Shown: in pieces, positions 25,390 to 33,192 of the stretch
Position numbering within the stretch: position 1 is the stretch's first letter
Layout of the letters: each line of letters opens with the position of its first letter
DNA from: Dyadobacter beijingensis DSM 21582
GTDB lineage: Bacteria > Bacteroidota > Bacteroidia > Cytophagales > Spirosomataceae
Direction of reading: 5' to 3'
Assembly: GCF_000382205.1 (NCBI RefSeq)
Contig: NZ_KB907786.1
Location: forward strand, 186,001-250,000
Length of the DNA stretch: 64,000 nt
The notes under the pieces: generated by a model
Database searches by the model: none
What the model was told of the DNA's origin: nothing
The model's input: the letters and a program-made list of their open reading frames with translations, nothing else
Program-made: the position numbers and the translations under genes

Positions 25390-25599
25390 TCAGGCGATTT
25401 CTTCGGCAACATACCCAGCCTTTTTGATCAGCTGCTCGATTTCCTCCGGCGAATGGCTCGTTTCCACTTTCAGCACGCGGTCCGCGCTTTCCAGGTCCAC
25501 CGACCATTTTTCAACATGCTCATCGCCATTCAGAAATGGTGTAACAGTAGCGACACACCCGCCGCATTTGATATTGGTTTTGAATTGCAAGGTTTCCAT
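25390..25599 (-). CDS. copZ: CopZ-like cytoplasmic copper chaperone (HMA domain)
   Basis: 69 residues consisting of a single HMA domain: KTNIKCGGCVATVTPFL contains the CxxC metal site (GGC after IKC), and the fold ends at AGYVAEEIA. No signal peptide is present, so it acts in the cytoplasm and would deliver metal to the P-type ATPase encoded at 26075-28303. It is the first gene of the leftward run down to 19104. A pair of repeats at 25676-25715 lies upstream in the position of a regulator site. Confidence 0.85.
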   Translation of the reverse strand: METLQFKTNIKCGGCVATVTPFLNGDEHVEKWSVDLESADRVLKVETSHSPEEIEQLIKKAGYVAEEIA

Positions 25600-25675
25600 G
25601 GTTACTAAAATACCCCGGCTTGGGGCGTACTATGTGTTAAATTGTTTTACAAATATCGGCCCCCGTGCCTTGCCA

Positions 25676-25715
25676 GGCGTTACAGAATTGTGGGGTGGCG
25701 TTACAGAGTTTTTGG
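25676..25715 (-). promoter_or_regulatory. Two 21-bp-spaced repeats upstream of copZ (likely HMA-AraC sites)
   Basis: GGCGTTACAGAATTGTGG (25676-25693) and GGCGTTACAGAGTTTTTGG (25697-25715) start exactly 21 bp apart, two helical turns, which suits AraC-type proteins. CGTTACACAATTCTGG at 28351-28366 upstream of copA is the same motif in the same orientation relative to its gene. A weak -7 element TATTTG (complement of 25650-25655) lies about 20 bp closer to copZ. The rest of the gap 25600-25880 shows no gene. Confidence 0.6.
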
Positions 25716-25880
25716 GTGGGACGCAGTGCGTCGGGATTTCCGACATACTGAAATAGGATTAGAATTTGAAATTTCGACCAGGATCATAACGTACTGCTAC
25801 ATACTGTTACCAAATCGGTGATGCGGCGTATCAACGGTAGGTGAATCTATCAAACCAACCGCGCCTTATGGCTCCCGATA

Positions 25881-26073
25881 CGATCATTTCTGTGGGTTAA
25901 TGATCCTCTCCCTGAACTAGAATAGCATGAAATATCTATTGGACACACACGCTTTATTATGGTTTTTGGGAGAAGATAACCGGCTGTCAAAATTCGCAAC
26001 GGCCGCCATTATGGACCCTGCGAACCAGATCTTCGTCTCCGACGTCAGCTTTATCGTGAGACGCATCTGGTGA
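25881..26073 (+). pseudogene. Remnant of a VapBC-type toxin-antitoxin pair
   Basis: At 25927 an ATG opens MKYLLDTHALLWFLGED, the typical first strand of a PIN-domain (VapC) toxin with its first catalytic Asp. The frame continues SKFATAAIMDPANQIFVSD and stops after 48 residues at 26073, where about 80 more are expected. The frame ending one base before it encodes WVNDPLPELE, a typical VapB antitoxin tail, but the rest of the antitoxin is missing. The toxin cannot be active. It is the only plus-strand piece between copZ and copA. Confidence 0.72.
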
Positions 26074-26074
26074 T

Positions 26075-28303
26075 TCACAACCCCGCCCGCTTCAACCGCA
26101 GGCTGTTCATCACTACCGATACCGAGCTCAGTGCCATGGCGCCACCGGCGATCATGGGGTCGAGGAGGAAGCCGTTGATAGGGTAGAGGACGCCTGCGGC
26201 GACAGGGATGCCGATAACGTTATAGATGAATGCCCAAAAAAGGTTTTGCCGGATAGTTAACACGGTTTTCCGGGATAATTTCAATGCTTTGGGTAATGCG
26301 AGCAGGTCGGAGGTGATGAGCGTCATTTTGGCGACGTCCATGGCGATGTCAGAGCCTTTGCCCATCGCTACGCTCACGTCCGCCTGGGCGAGGGCCTGGG
26401 AGTCGTTGATGCCGTCGCCGACCATCGCGACGGTTTTGCCTGCGGCCTGTAACGTTTTGACGAACTGCATTTTATCGTCGGGTTTCACTTCGGCCTGGTA
26501 GCTGTCGATGCCCACCTGCGCCGCCACGGCTGCGGCGGTTTGGGCATTGTCGCCGGTGAGCATGTGTACCTCAATGCCTTGTTCATGCAATTTTTGAACG
26601 GCCTCGCGGGAGGTCGGTTTCAGTTGATCGGCGATGGCTACCAGCCCGGTATGCCGGCCGTCGATGGCGATTCCGATGACCGTTTTGGCTTGGGCCGTGA
26701 GGACTTCGTAGGCTGGTTGGAGGTCAGTCGCCATGGAGATGCCTTCTTTTTCAAGGAAGCGCAATGTGCCGATCATATAGTTATGACCGTCTACGGAACC
26801 TTGTATGCCACTGCCGGTCAGTGATTTAAAGCCAGTTACCGTTTTTTTTGCATCATCTTCCACAAATTCCACGATTGCAGCCGCCAGCGGGTGCTCAGAA
26901 CGGGCTTCCAACGCTTTTACAGCAGCCGAATGCGCAGCCGGATTTTCGAGCGACGCTATCCATTGCCAATCGGTCACTTTCGGACGGCCTTCGGTGAGCG
27001 TGCCGGTTTTGTCGAGGATTACCGCATCCACTTTGTAGGCTTTTTCAAGACTCTCGGCGTCGCGGATCAGGATATTGTTTTCAGCTCCTTTACCTACGCC
27101 TACCATCATGGCCGTGGGCGTTGCGAGCCCGAGCGCACACGGGCACGCGATCACGAGCACGGATACCGCCGCGAGCATAGCGTGGGTGAGGGCGTTTTCT
27201 GCGCCTAGTACCATCCACGCACCGAAGGTCAGAATGGCAATGCCGATCACCACGGGCACGAAAATGCCGGCAATGCGGTCGGCGAGGCGCTGTACCGTGG
27301 CTTTGCTGCCCTGCGCGGCCTGAACGGTTTTGATGATCTGCGCCAGGACCGTTTGTTTGCCCACTTTTTCGGCCGTGAAGGTGAAGCTACCCGTTTGGTT
27401 GATGGTGCCGGCAAATACCTGATCGCCGGCTTTCTTTTCTGCCGGGATGGGCTCTCCGGTCATGAGGCTTTCGTCGACGAACGAGCTGCCGCTCACCACC
27501 TTTCCATCAACGGGGATTTTTTCGCCGGAGCGGATCATGACCTCGTCGCCCAGCCGCACGTCCCGCGCCGGCACTTCGATTTCGGCGCCGTCGCGGTATA
27601 TCCGCACCGTTTTAGGTTGCAGCCCGATCAGCTTCTTCAATGCGTCCGAAGTATTCGATTTGGCGCGCTCTTCCATCAATTTACCCAACAAAATGAAAAA
27701 GATAATTACGGCCGCGGCTTCGAAATAGACATGCGGATGCAGCCCCCGCTCGTGCCAGAATTGCGGATAGAATGTATTGAAAGTGCTGAAAAGGAATGCG
27801 ACTCCGGTACTCAGCGCCACCAGCGTATCCATATTAGCCTTGCCGTGCTGCGCCTGCTTCCAGGCATTGACGAAGAAATCCCGCCCGAATACGAGCAAAA
27901 CAGGTATCGTGAGCGCGAACATGATGTAATTCGAATAAGCCCAATCCATCAAAAACATGCCGAGTATCACTACCGGGACGGTGAGTATGCCGGTGTAAAT
28001 GGCTTTTTTTCTGAGCTTTTGATAATGCTCCGACTGTATTTTTTCCTGCTCGGCAATGGCGTCTTCCTCGTTGTCTTCGATAATGAGGCCGTAACCTATG
28101 CTTTGCAGCACACGGTCCATTTCGGGGAGGTCTACCAGTTCGGGATCGTAGCTTACGGCCACAGACTGGTTGGCATAGTTCACGCCCGCATTCACGACGC
28201 CCTTCGTGTGGCCCAGCATGGATTCCACGCTCACCGCACAGGCCGCGCACGACATGCCGGTGACCGGGACTGTTATATTTTTGATATCTGTTGCAGTTTC
28301 CAT
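26075..28303 (-). CDS. copA: Heavy-metal-translocating P-type ATPase (CopA-like)
   Basis: 742 residues from the ATG at 28303; the frame extends upstream but [16 protein letters not shown] is the natural start. One N-terminal HMA domain holds [12 protein letters not shown]. Membrane helices follow, the actuator loop has SLMTGEPIP, and the transport helix has [12 protein letters not shown] (the CPC of P1B ATPases). The phosphorylation site is [11 protein letters not shown], then SEHPLAAAI (HP motif) and [11 protein letters not shown]. The sequence at the last two helices ([28 protein letters not shown]) matches the Cu+ (P1B-1) subgroup. It exports Cu+ or Ag+ from the cytoplasm. Confidence 0.93.
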   Translation of the reverse strand: METATDIKNITVPVTGMSCAACAVSVESMLGHTKGVVNAGVNYANQSVAVSYDPELVDLPEMDRVLQSIGYGLIIEDNEEDAIAEQEKIQSEHYQKLRKKAIYTGILTVPVVILGMFLMDWAYSNYIMFALTIPVLLVFGRDFFVNAWKQAQHGKANMDTLVALSTGVAFLFSTFNTFYPQFWHERGLHPHVYFEAAAVIIFFILLGKLMEERAKSNTSDALKKLIGLQPKTVRIYRDGAEIEVPARDVRLGDEVMIRSGEKIPVDGKVVSGSSFVDESLMTGEPIPAEKKAGDQVFAGTINQTGSFTFTAEKVGKQTVLAQIIKTVQAAQGSKATVQRLADRIAGIFVPVVIGIAILTFGAWMVLGAENALTHAMLAAVSVLVIACPCALGLATPTAMMVGVGKGAENNILIRDAESLEKAYKVDAVILDKTGTLTEGRPKVTDWQWIASLENPAAHSAAVKALEARSEHPLAAAIVEFVEDDAKKTVTGFKSLTGSGIQGSVDGHNYMIGTLRFLEKEGISMATDLQPAYEVLTAQAKTVIGIAIDGRHTGLVAIADQLKPTSREAVQKLHEQGIEVHMLTGDNAQTAAAVAAQVGIDSYQAEVKPDDKMQFVKTLQAAGKTVAMVGDGINDSQALAQADVSVAMGKGSDIAMDVAKMTLITSDLLALPKALKLSRKTVLTIRQNLFWAFIYNVIGIPVAAGVLYPINGFLLDPMIAGGAMALSSVSVVMNSLRLKRAGL

Positions 28304-28322
28304 GATTTTCAAAATTGGTATA

Positions 28323-28366
28323 CAAAGATAAAATCCGGGCACACCGGCGTCGTTACACAATTCTGG
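28323..28366 (-). promoter_or_regulatory. copA promoter with regulator motif
   Basis: TATCTTTG (complement of 28323-28330) is a perfect Bacteroidota -7 element, giving a short leader of about 13 nt. No good -33 TTG lies at normal spacing. Instead the motif shared with the copZ upstream region, CGTTACACAATTCTGG, is at 28351-28366, about 21 bp upstream of the -7 element, where an activator would replace the -33 contact. Confidence 0.6.
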
Positions 28367-28469
28367 CTGCGGTTTGCAACATTCAAGGAAAAGCACTCTT
28401 ATTTACATTAAAAATGCCTGCGAACGCTCTTTCCCTTGCATTCACACGTTCCATTTCAAAATATTCACA

Positions 28470-29573
28470 ATGAAAAAACTGCTCTTATCCGTCATATTGC
28501 TTTCCGCCGGATTGCACGCTTTTGCGCAGGACCGGAACATTACCTTTTACGTCGGCACGCAGGACAAAGGCGCCAATTCGTCCATTACCCGCTGCGAACT
28601 GAACCTGGCGTCGGGCGAGATCACACTCATCGATACCATCAACAAATCCGTAGCGCCGGGATATGTGGCCATCTCGCCGAACAAGCGGAATTTGTACGCG
28701 ATTTCGTCCGATAACAAAGTATCGGCCTATGCCATCGAGCCCGACCGCAAGCTCAGGTTCCTGAACAGCGAGCCTTCGGAGGGCATGGGGCCCTGCCACG
28801 TTTCGGTGCACCCGACAGGTAAAATGGCCTATGTTTCCAATTATGGCGGCGGGAGTTTTTCGGCCTACAATATTTCCGACGACGGCAAGCTGAGTGCGCC
28901 GGTTTACAAGGAACAATATACCGGTAGCGGGCCGAATGCGAAGCGCCAGGAAAAAGCCCACGCGCATTTCGCGACGGCGAGCCCGGATGGCAAATATGTG
29001 TATGTGACGGACCTGGGAAGTGATAAAGTGATGAATTACGCCGTCGATGCCAACACGGGCAAGCTGACGCCCAATGCCGCGCAGCCATTCTTTTCGGGCA
29101 AAGCCGGCGCCGGCCCGCGCCATCTGATTATCCATCCGTCGGGCAAGCGGCTGTTTTTGCTGAACGAACTCGAAGCGACCGTAACGGCCTGCTCGATCGA
29201 TAAAAAGGGTGTGATCACGGCCATCAAGACCTATCCGACCATTCCCGCGGACTATTCGGGCCCGACAAATACGAGCGCGGCGATCCACCTGCACCCGAAC
29301 GGCAAGTTTGTTTACGTGTCAAACCGCGGACATAATTCCGTGAGCGCATTCAAAATCCTGGGCAACGGTGAGCTCGAAATGGTGGACCAGCAAACTAAAT
29401 CGATCTCAACACCGCGTGATTTCAATATTGATCCCACCGGCAAATATATGATCGTGGCCAACCAGGGTTCTGATAACCTCGTGGTGTACGATGTAAATGC
29501 GGAAACGGGCAAGTTCACGTTCAAGCACGAAAGCATTGCCGTGAAATTGCCCATTTGCGTGGCGTTCCTCTGA
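28470..29573 (+). CDS. Lactonase family protein, exported (6-phosphogluconolactonase-like beta-propeller)
   Basis: 367 residues. Signal peptide (LSAGLHAFAQ), then a seven-bladed propeller of the Pgl/YbhE lactonase family: FYVGTQDKGANSSI, PCHVSVHPTGKMAYVSNYGGGS, HAHFATASPDGKYVYVTDLG, GPRHLIIHPSGKRLF, and a final STPRDFNIDPTGKYMIVANQGSDN. Family members open sugar lactones, but exported versions in Bacteroidota have no defined substrate. The ATG at 28470 is picked from the signal peptide. It is divergent from copA and seemingly unrelated to it. Confidence 0.88.
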   Translation: MKKLLLSVILLSAGLHAFAQDRNITFYVGTQDKGANSSITRCELNLASGEITLIDTINKSVAPGYVAISPNKRNLYAISSDNKVSAYAIEPDRKLRFLNSEPSEGMGPCHVSVHPTGKMAYVSNYGGGSFSAYNISDDGKLSAPVYKEQYTGSGPNAKRQEKAHAHFATASPDGKYVYVTDLGSDKVMNYAVDANTGKLTPNAAQPFFSGKAGAGPRHLIIHPSGKRLFLLNELEATVTACSIDKKGVITAIKTYPTIPADYSGPTNTSAAIHLHPNGKFVYVSNRGHNSVSAFKILGNGELEMVDQQTKSISTPRDFNIDPTGKYMIVANQGSDNLVVYDVNAETGKFTFKHESIAVKLPICVAFL

Positions 29574-29599
29574 GGGAACCGGTGAAGGAGATGTATGCG

Positions 29600-29625
29600 A
29601 AATGGTCAGAGTTTTCTGGCCATTT
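29600..29625. terminator. Hairpin between convergent lactonase and TlpA genes
   Basis: AAATGGTCAG and CTGGCCATTT pair over 10 positions (one G-T) around a 6-nt loop, followed by TGTTTT. It overlaps the last codons of the leftward TlpA gene and lies 27 bp after the lactonase stop, so it mainly serves the lactonase. Confidence 0.55.
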
Positions 29626-31012
29626 TGTTTTGGTAGTAGTTCAAAAAGTCTTCGATCTGTTCTACCGGCATTTTGCGGGCGATGATCTTCTTGTTTTTAT
29701 CCAGAATATAGATCGTCGGCGTCGTCACGACATCGAACTTCCGGTTGAAATCGATCTGGTTCAAGGTGTCGAAGCCGTTGATGAGCCCTTCCAGGTGGTA
29801 GGTTTTCACGAATGTCTTCCATTCTTCCGGGTTATGCTCGGTTGAAATAGCCATGACCTTGATGCCGTCGGCCTTTTTCTTGTCGGCGAAGGCTTTCAGT
29901 ATCGGCGAGGCTTCCTTGCAATGCCCGCAGGTAGGCGCGTAAAAGAAGAGCACGGTATAGTTGGCTTCGATGGCCTGGACGCTTACTTTCTTGCCCGCCG
30001 GGTCAGTGAGCGTGAGCGCAGGGAAAGTTTTATTGACCAGCAAGTCCTTCATGGTCGTCACCTTTTCGGCAATGCGTTTTTTCACCTCTTCCGAAACGCC
30101 CATTTCGCCGGAGAGGTAATATTTGTTGGCCATATATACCCACACGGCCTCCGTTCCTACCGTTTTCGGGTTTTCGTACTGGTTGGTGATGTAGTATACG
30201 GTCCAGGATTTCAGGTCTTTGTTGACGGATACTTTCTTCACCATCAGATCCGCGTCTTTGATAATCGAGTCGGGGACCTGCACGACGAGGTTTTTGAAAT
30301 ACCGCTCCATTTTAGGTTCCAGGAACGGCGTGTTCACGATGCGCGGGTCGGCGAAGTCGAATGCGTCCCAGTAGTGCGCCTTGTAATAATTGAACACCCA
30401 CATGGAGTCGGTTTTGCCGTTGGCTAATTTTGGCGCCGCGGGGATTTCCGGGTCGGCGGACATTTTCAGCAGCTGGGCCGTGAAGGTCCCTTCATTGTCT
30501 GCCAGCAGTTTCTTGCGGTAGGTGCCGAATCCTTCCTGTATTTTCCGCAAACGGGCCTGCGCTTCCGGCGTGTTCTGCCTGCTCAGCGCTTCCATTTCCT
30601 TGCTGCCGTTGGCTAATTCCTTCCGGTAGTTGTAAAAAAGCTCGTTTTCTTTGGAACCGGTTATTTTCATGGAGCCGTTCATGTCCACGGTATCGACCTC
30701 GATCGCGAAGTTGGTTTCTTTGCCGGAGTAGATGAGCTCGATCATTTTCTGAGCCCCGGGGAAGAGGATCACGTACAACCCGCCGGGAAGCGGCGTTTTG
30801 CCTTCGAACACGATCTTGCCGTTGGCATCGGCCTTCGCCGTATCTTTCGGGACAAACTGGGTGGCATTGCGGTTATAATGCCCGATCACGAAAGCCGAGT
30901 CACGCATTCCTTTCACGGTGGCTTCAATGTGGTAACCTTGTGCCCCGGCTTTGGAAAAAAGGCTGAAAGCCATCAGCAGGATCAGCAAGGAAGTGCGGGT
31001 ATAATCTCTCAT
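29606..31012 (-). CDS. TlpA-like thioredoxin protein with DUF4369/DUF5106 domains
   Basis: 468 residues, exported (LILLMAFSLFSKAGAQ). Residues 25-130 are the DUF4369 beta-domain (YHIEATVKGMRDSAFVIGHY), and the middle helical part fits DUF5106 (ALLKMSADPEIPAAP-like segment). Residues 330-465 are the thioredoxin fold with FFYAPTCGHCKEASP (active-site C-G-H-C) and TTPTIYILDKNKKI. These proteins act as thiol-disulfide reductants in the periplasm of Bacteroidota. The ATG at 31012 is chosen over a GTG one codon earlier. It is transcribed alone. Confidence 0.88.
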   Translation of the reverse strand: MRDYTRTSLLILLMAFSLFSKAGAQGYHIEATVKGMRDSAFVIGHYNRNATQFVPKDTAKADANGKIVFEGKTPLPGGLYVILFPGAQKMIELIYSGKETNFAIEVDTVDMNGSMKITGSKENELFYNYRKELANGSKEMEALSRQNTPEAQARLRKIQEGFGTYRKKLLADNEGTFTAQLLKMSADPEIPAAPKLANGKTDSMWVFNYYKAHYWDAFDFADPRIVNTPFLEPKMERYFKNLVVQVPDSIIKDADLMVKKVSVNKDLKSWTVYYITNQYENPKTVGTEAVWVYMANKYYLSGEMGVSEEVKKRIAEKVTTMKDLLVNKTFPALTLTDPAGKKVSVQAIEANYTVLFFYAPTCGHCKEASPILKAFADKKKADGIKVMAISTEHNPEEWKTFVKTYHLEGLINGFDTLNQIDFNRKFDVVTTPTIYILDKNKKIIARKMPVEQIEDFLNYYQNKMARKL

Positions 31013-31117
31013 CACGCTATGGAAAGTTTGCTTTAAAGCTGTTTATTGGATTATTTCAAATTTTGAAGTCCGTAAAATTAACTTCAAAACGCTAACATCA
31101 GCAGGGTTCTTATTCAA

Positions 31118-31888
31118 ATGTTTTATTTTCTGTCCAAAGCCGTTGACTTCCTCATAATGCCGCTCAGCATTGTGTTTTTTATATTAATCTACGCCTGGAC
31201 CATCAAAAGCGACCGGCGCAGGAAGCAGGCCGTTGGGCTGGTGATCGTGCTGCTTTTTCTCGGTTCGAACCCATACCTGGTTACCAAGGCGGTCAATGCC
31301 TGGGAGCACCGGTTTGTGAACCTGGCGGAGGTGAAAAAGACGTACGACGTAGGCATTATGCTTTCGGGAGGGCTTATTATGACGAGTACGCCACGGCAGG
31401 ACCACCCCGCATTGGGCGACCACGGCGACCGGATATTGCAGACTTACCTGCTTTACAAACAGGGGAAAATTAAGAAAATACTCATCACCGGCATCAGCGG
31501 CGAGTTGCTCATGGCCCGAAGGCTGGGGGAAACGCGGCAGGCGGCGTCGCTGCTGGTGAGCTGGGGAGTGCCCGCGCAGGATATTCTCTTTGAAGAAAAG
31601 GCCCGCAATACGCACGAAAACGCATTGTACTCGGCGCAGATCCTGAATAAAATGTTTCCGGGAGGGAAATATCTGCTGGTTACCTCGGCATTCCACATGC
31701 GCCGGTCGGCCGGGTGCTTTGAAAAAGTGGGTGTCAAAACGGACCCTTTCCCGGCCGACTTTCATGGCGGGTACAACGAGTTTATCATCCATAAACTCGT
31801 ACCCGATCCCGATGCCTTCGCACGCTTCTGCATGCTCTGGCATGAATTCGTAGGGCTTGTTGCCTACAAGTTGGTGGGCTACTGCTAG
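31118..31888 (+). CDS. YdcF/SanA family membrane protein (DUF218)
   Basis: 256 residues. Two N-terminal membrane helices (KAVDFLIMPLSIVFFILIYAW, then AVGLVIVLLFLGSN) precede a DUF218 domain: GIMLSGGL, GDRILQTYLLYKQGKI, NTHENALYSAQIL and TSAFHMRRSAGCF. Family members such as ElyC and SanA affect cell-envelope integrity; the chemical activity is not settled. It is divergent from TlpA and convergent with pfkA, whose stop lies 9 bp away. Confidence 0.88.
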   Translation: MFYFLSKAVDFLIMPLSIVFFILIYAWTIKSDRRRKQAVGLVIVLLFLGSNPYLVTKAVNAWEHRFVNLAEVKKTYDVGIMLSGGLIMTSTPRQDHPALGDHGDRILQTYLLYKQGKIKKILITGISGELLMARRLGETRQAASLLVSWGVPAQDILFEEKARNTHENALYSAQILNKMFPGGKYLLVTSAFHMRRSAGCFEKVGVKTDPFPADFHGGYNEFIIHKLVPDPDAFARFCMLWHEFVGLVAYKLVGYC

Positions 31889-31897
31889 CCCGGTGTA

Positions 31898-32872
31898 TTA
31901 CACGCTCAGAATTTTCACCATTCTCAGCAGATCTTCGTTGATCGGCTTCGGCAGGCGGATCGTGTCTTCGAACGGGGTGTATACCAGCTCATTGTTGATG
32001 ATACCGGCCATTACATTCTTTTGGCCTGCGATAAGACCTTCCAATGCGCCCAATCCGAGGCGGCTGGCGAGGATACGGTCGTATGCCGATGGCGTTCCGC
32101 CGCGCTGCGTGTGACCGAGTGTAGTTACGCGGATGTCCGCATTCTCGTCCACCTGCAATTTGATTTTATCTGCTACTTCCTGCGCGCTGCCTTCCTCGTC
32201 GCCTTCGGCTACGATGATGATCGAAGAAGATTTCGAGCGGCTCCATCCCTGTTTCAGAGTGTCGACCACCTGCGAAATCGGCGTGAGCACTTCGGGAACC
32301 ATGACCAGCTCGGCGCCGCCTGCGATACCCGACTGGATAGCAATGTAACCAGAGTCGCGGCCCATTACTTCGATGAAGAAGATGCGGTCGTGCGAACTCG
32401 CGGTGTCGCGGATGCGGTCGATCGCATCCAATGCGGTATTTACAGCCGTGTCGAACCCGATGGTATAGTCGGTACCGTACAAGTCGTTGTCGATCGTTCC
32501 GGGGGCACCCACGGTAGGAATGCCGTATTCGTTTCCGAAGATCATCGCGCCGGTGAAAGTACCGTTACCGCCGATGGCGATCAATCCTTCGATACCGAGC
32601 GACTGCAAGTTATCATAAGCCTTCTTGCGGCCCTCGGGGGTCATAAACTCCTTGCTTCTGGCCGATTTGAGAATGGTACCTCCTCTTTGAACTATATTGC
32701 TAACCGAGTGAGACTCCATTTTGTAGACATCACCGGCAATCATTCCGCTATATCCTCTTCTGATTCCAAATACTTCAATACCATGGTAGCATGCTCCGCG
32801 TACTACCGCCCGGATGCAGGCGTTCATACCAGGGGCATCTCCTCCTGAGGTAAAAACTCCAATTCGTTTCAT
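31898..32872 (-). CDS. pfkA: ATP-dependent 6-phosphofructokinase
   Basis: 324 residues, the standard PfkA length. It phosphorylates fructose-6-phosphate to fructose-1,6-bisphosphate. Motifs are IGVFTSGGDAPGMNA (ATP site), IGGNGTFTGA, GTIDNDLYGTDYTIGFDTA with the catalytic Asp, FIEVMGRDSGYIA, and GHTQRGGTPSAYDRI. One departure from most PfkA proteins is NGTFTGA where GDGS is common (GNGT here). It is a housekeeping glycolysis gene with its own promoter at 32943-32950. Confidence 0.95.
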   Translation of the reverse strand: MKRIGVFTSGGDAPGMNACIRAVVRGACYHGIEVFGIRRGYSGMIAGDVYKMESHSVSNIVQRGGTILKSARSKEFMTPEGRKKAYDNLQSLGIEGLIAIGGNGTFTGAMIFGNEYGIPTVGAPGTIDNDLYGTDYTIGFDTAVNTALDAIDRIRDTASSHDRIFFIEVMGRDSGYIAIQSGIAGGAELVMVPEVLTPISQVVDTLKQGWSRSKSSSIIIVAEGDEEGSAQEVADKIKLQVDENADIRVTTLGHTQRGGTPSAYDRILASRLGLGALEGLIAGQKNVMAGIINNELVYTPFEDTIRLPKPINEDLLRMVKILSV

Positions 32873-32942
32873 TTAATAATTTCGGGTTACTTCTAATCTT
32901 TCTATGTACAGCTCCATTTGAACCTTAAAGGCACAATTTCCG

Positions 32943-32950
32943 CAAATTTA
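32943..32950 (-). promoter_or_regulatory. -7 element for pfkA
   Basis: TAAATTTG on the minus strand matches TAnnTTTG; the start would be about 60 nt upstream of the pfkA ATG. The rest of the 320-bp divergent gap 32873-33192 has no gene, only AT-rich sequence and the opposing promoter. Confidence 0.55.
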
Positions 32951-33050
32951 TCCGGTATTTTCTTAAAATATATGCCTTGATTCTTAATTATGTTAAAAAA
33001 ATGCGCGACGAAGAATCATTTTGAACGTCTCAAACATATACCAATACTTA

Positions 33051-33058
33051 TATATTTG
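33051..33058 (+). promoter_or_regulatory. -7 element for the YfhO gene
   Basis: TATATTTG matches TAnnTTTG. It would give a leader of about 130 nt before the ATG at 33193. No TTG lies at ideal -33 distance. Confidence 0.5.
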
Positions 33059-33192
33059 CGCCGGTTAATAGAAATTTAATATCCTTTAACCGGCCTTCGT
33101 CGCTACTATTACTGTTTGAAAAGTCATATTTAGGGCGGGCCGCGCCGGCACCGCTTTCACCTGAAACCAACCCGTAGCTTAATATTATCAAA

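Noticed and set aside
24968..25756. 262-codon plus-strand frame opposite copZ and the Cys-rich gene
   Set aside because: Shadow of two supported genes; the encoded text has no family pattern.
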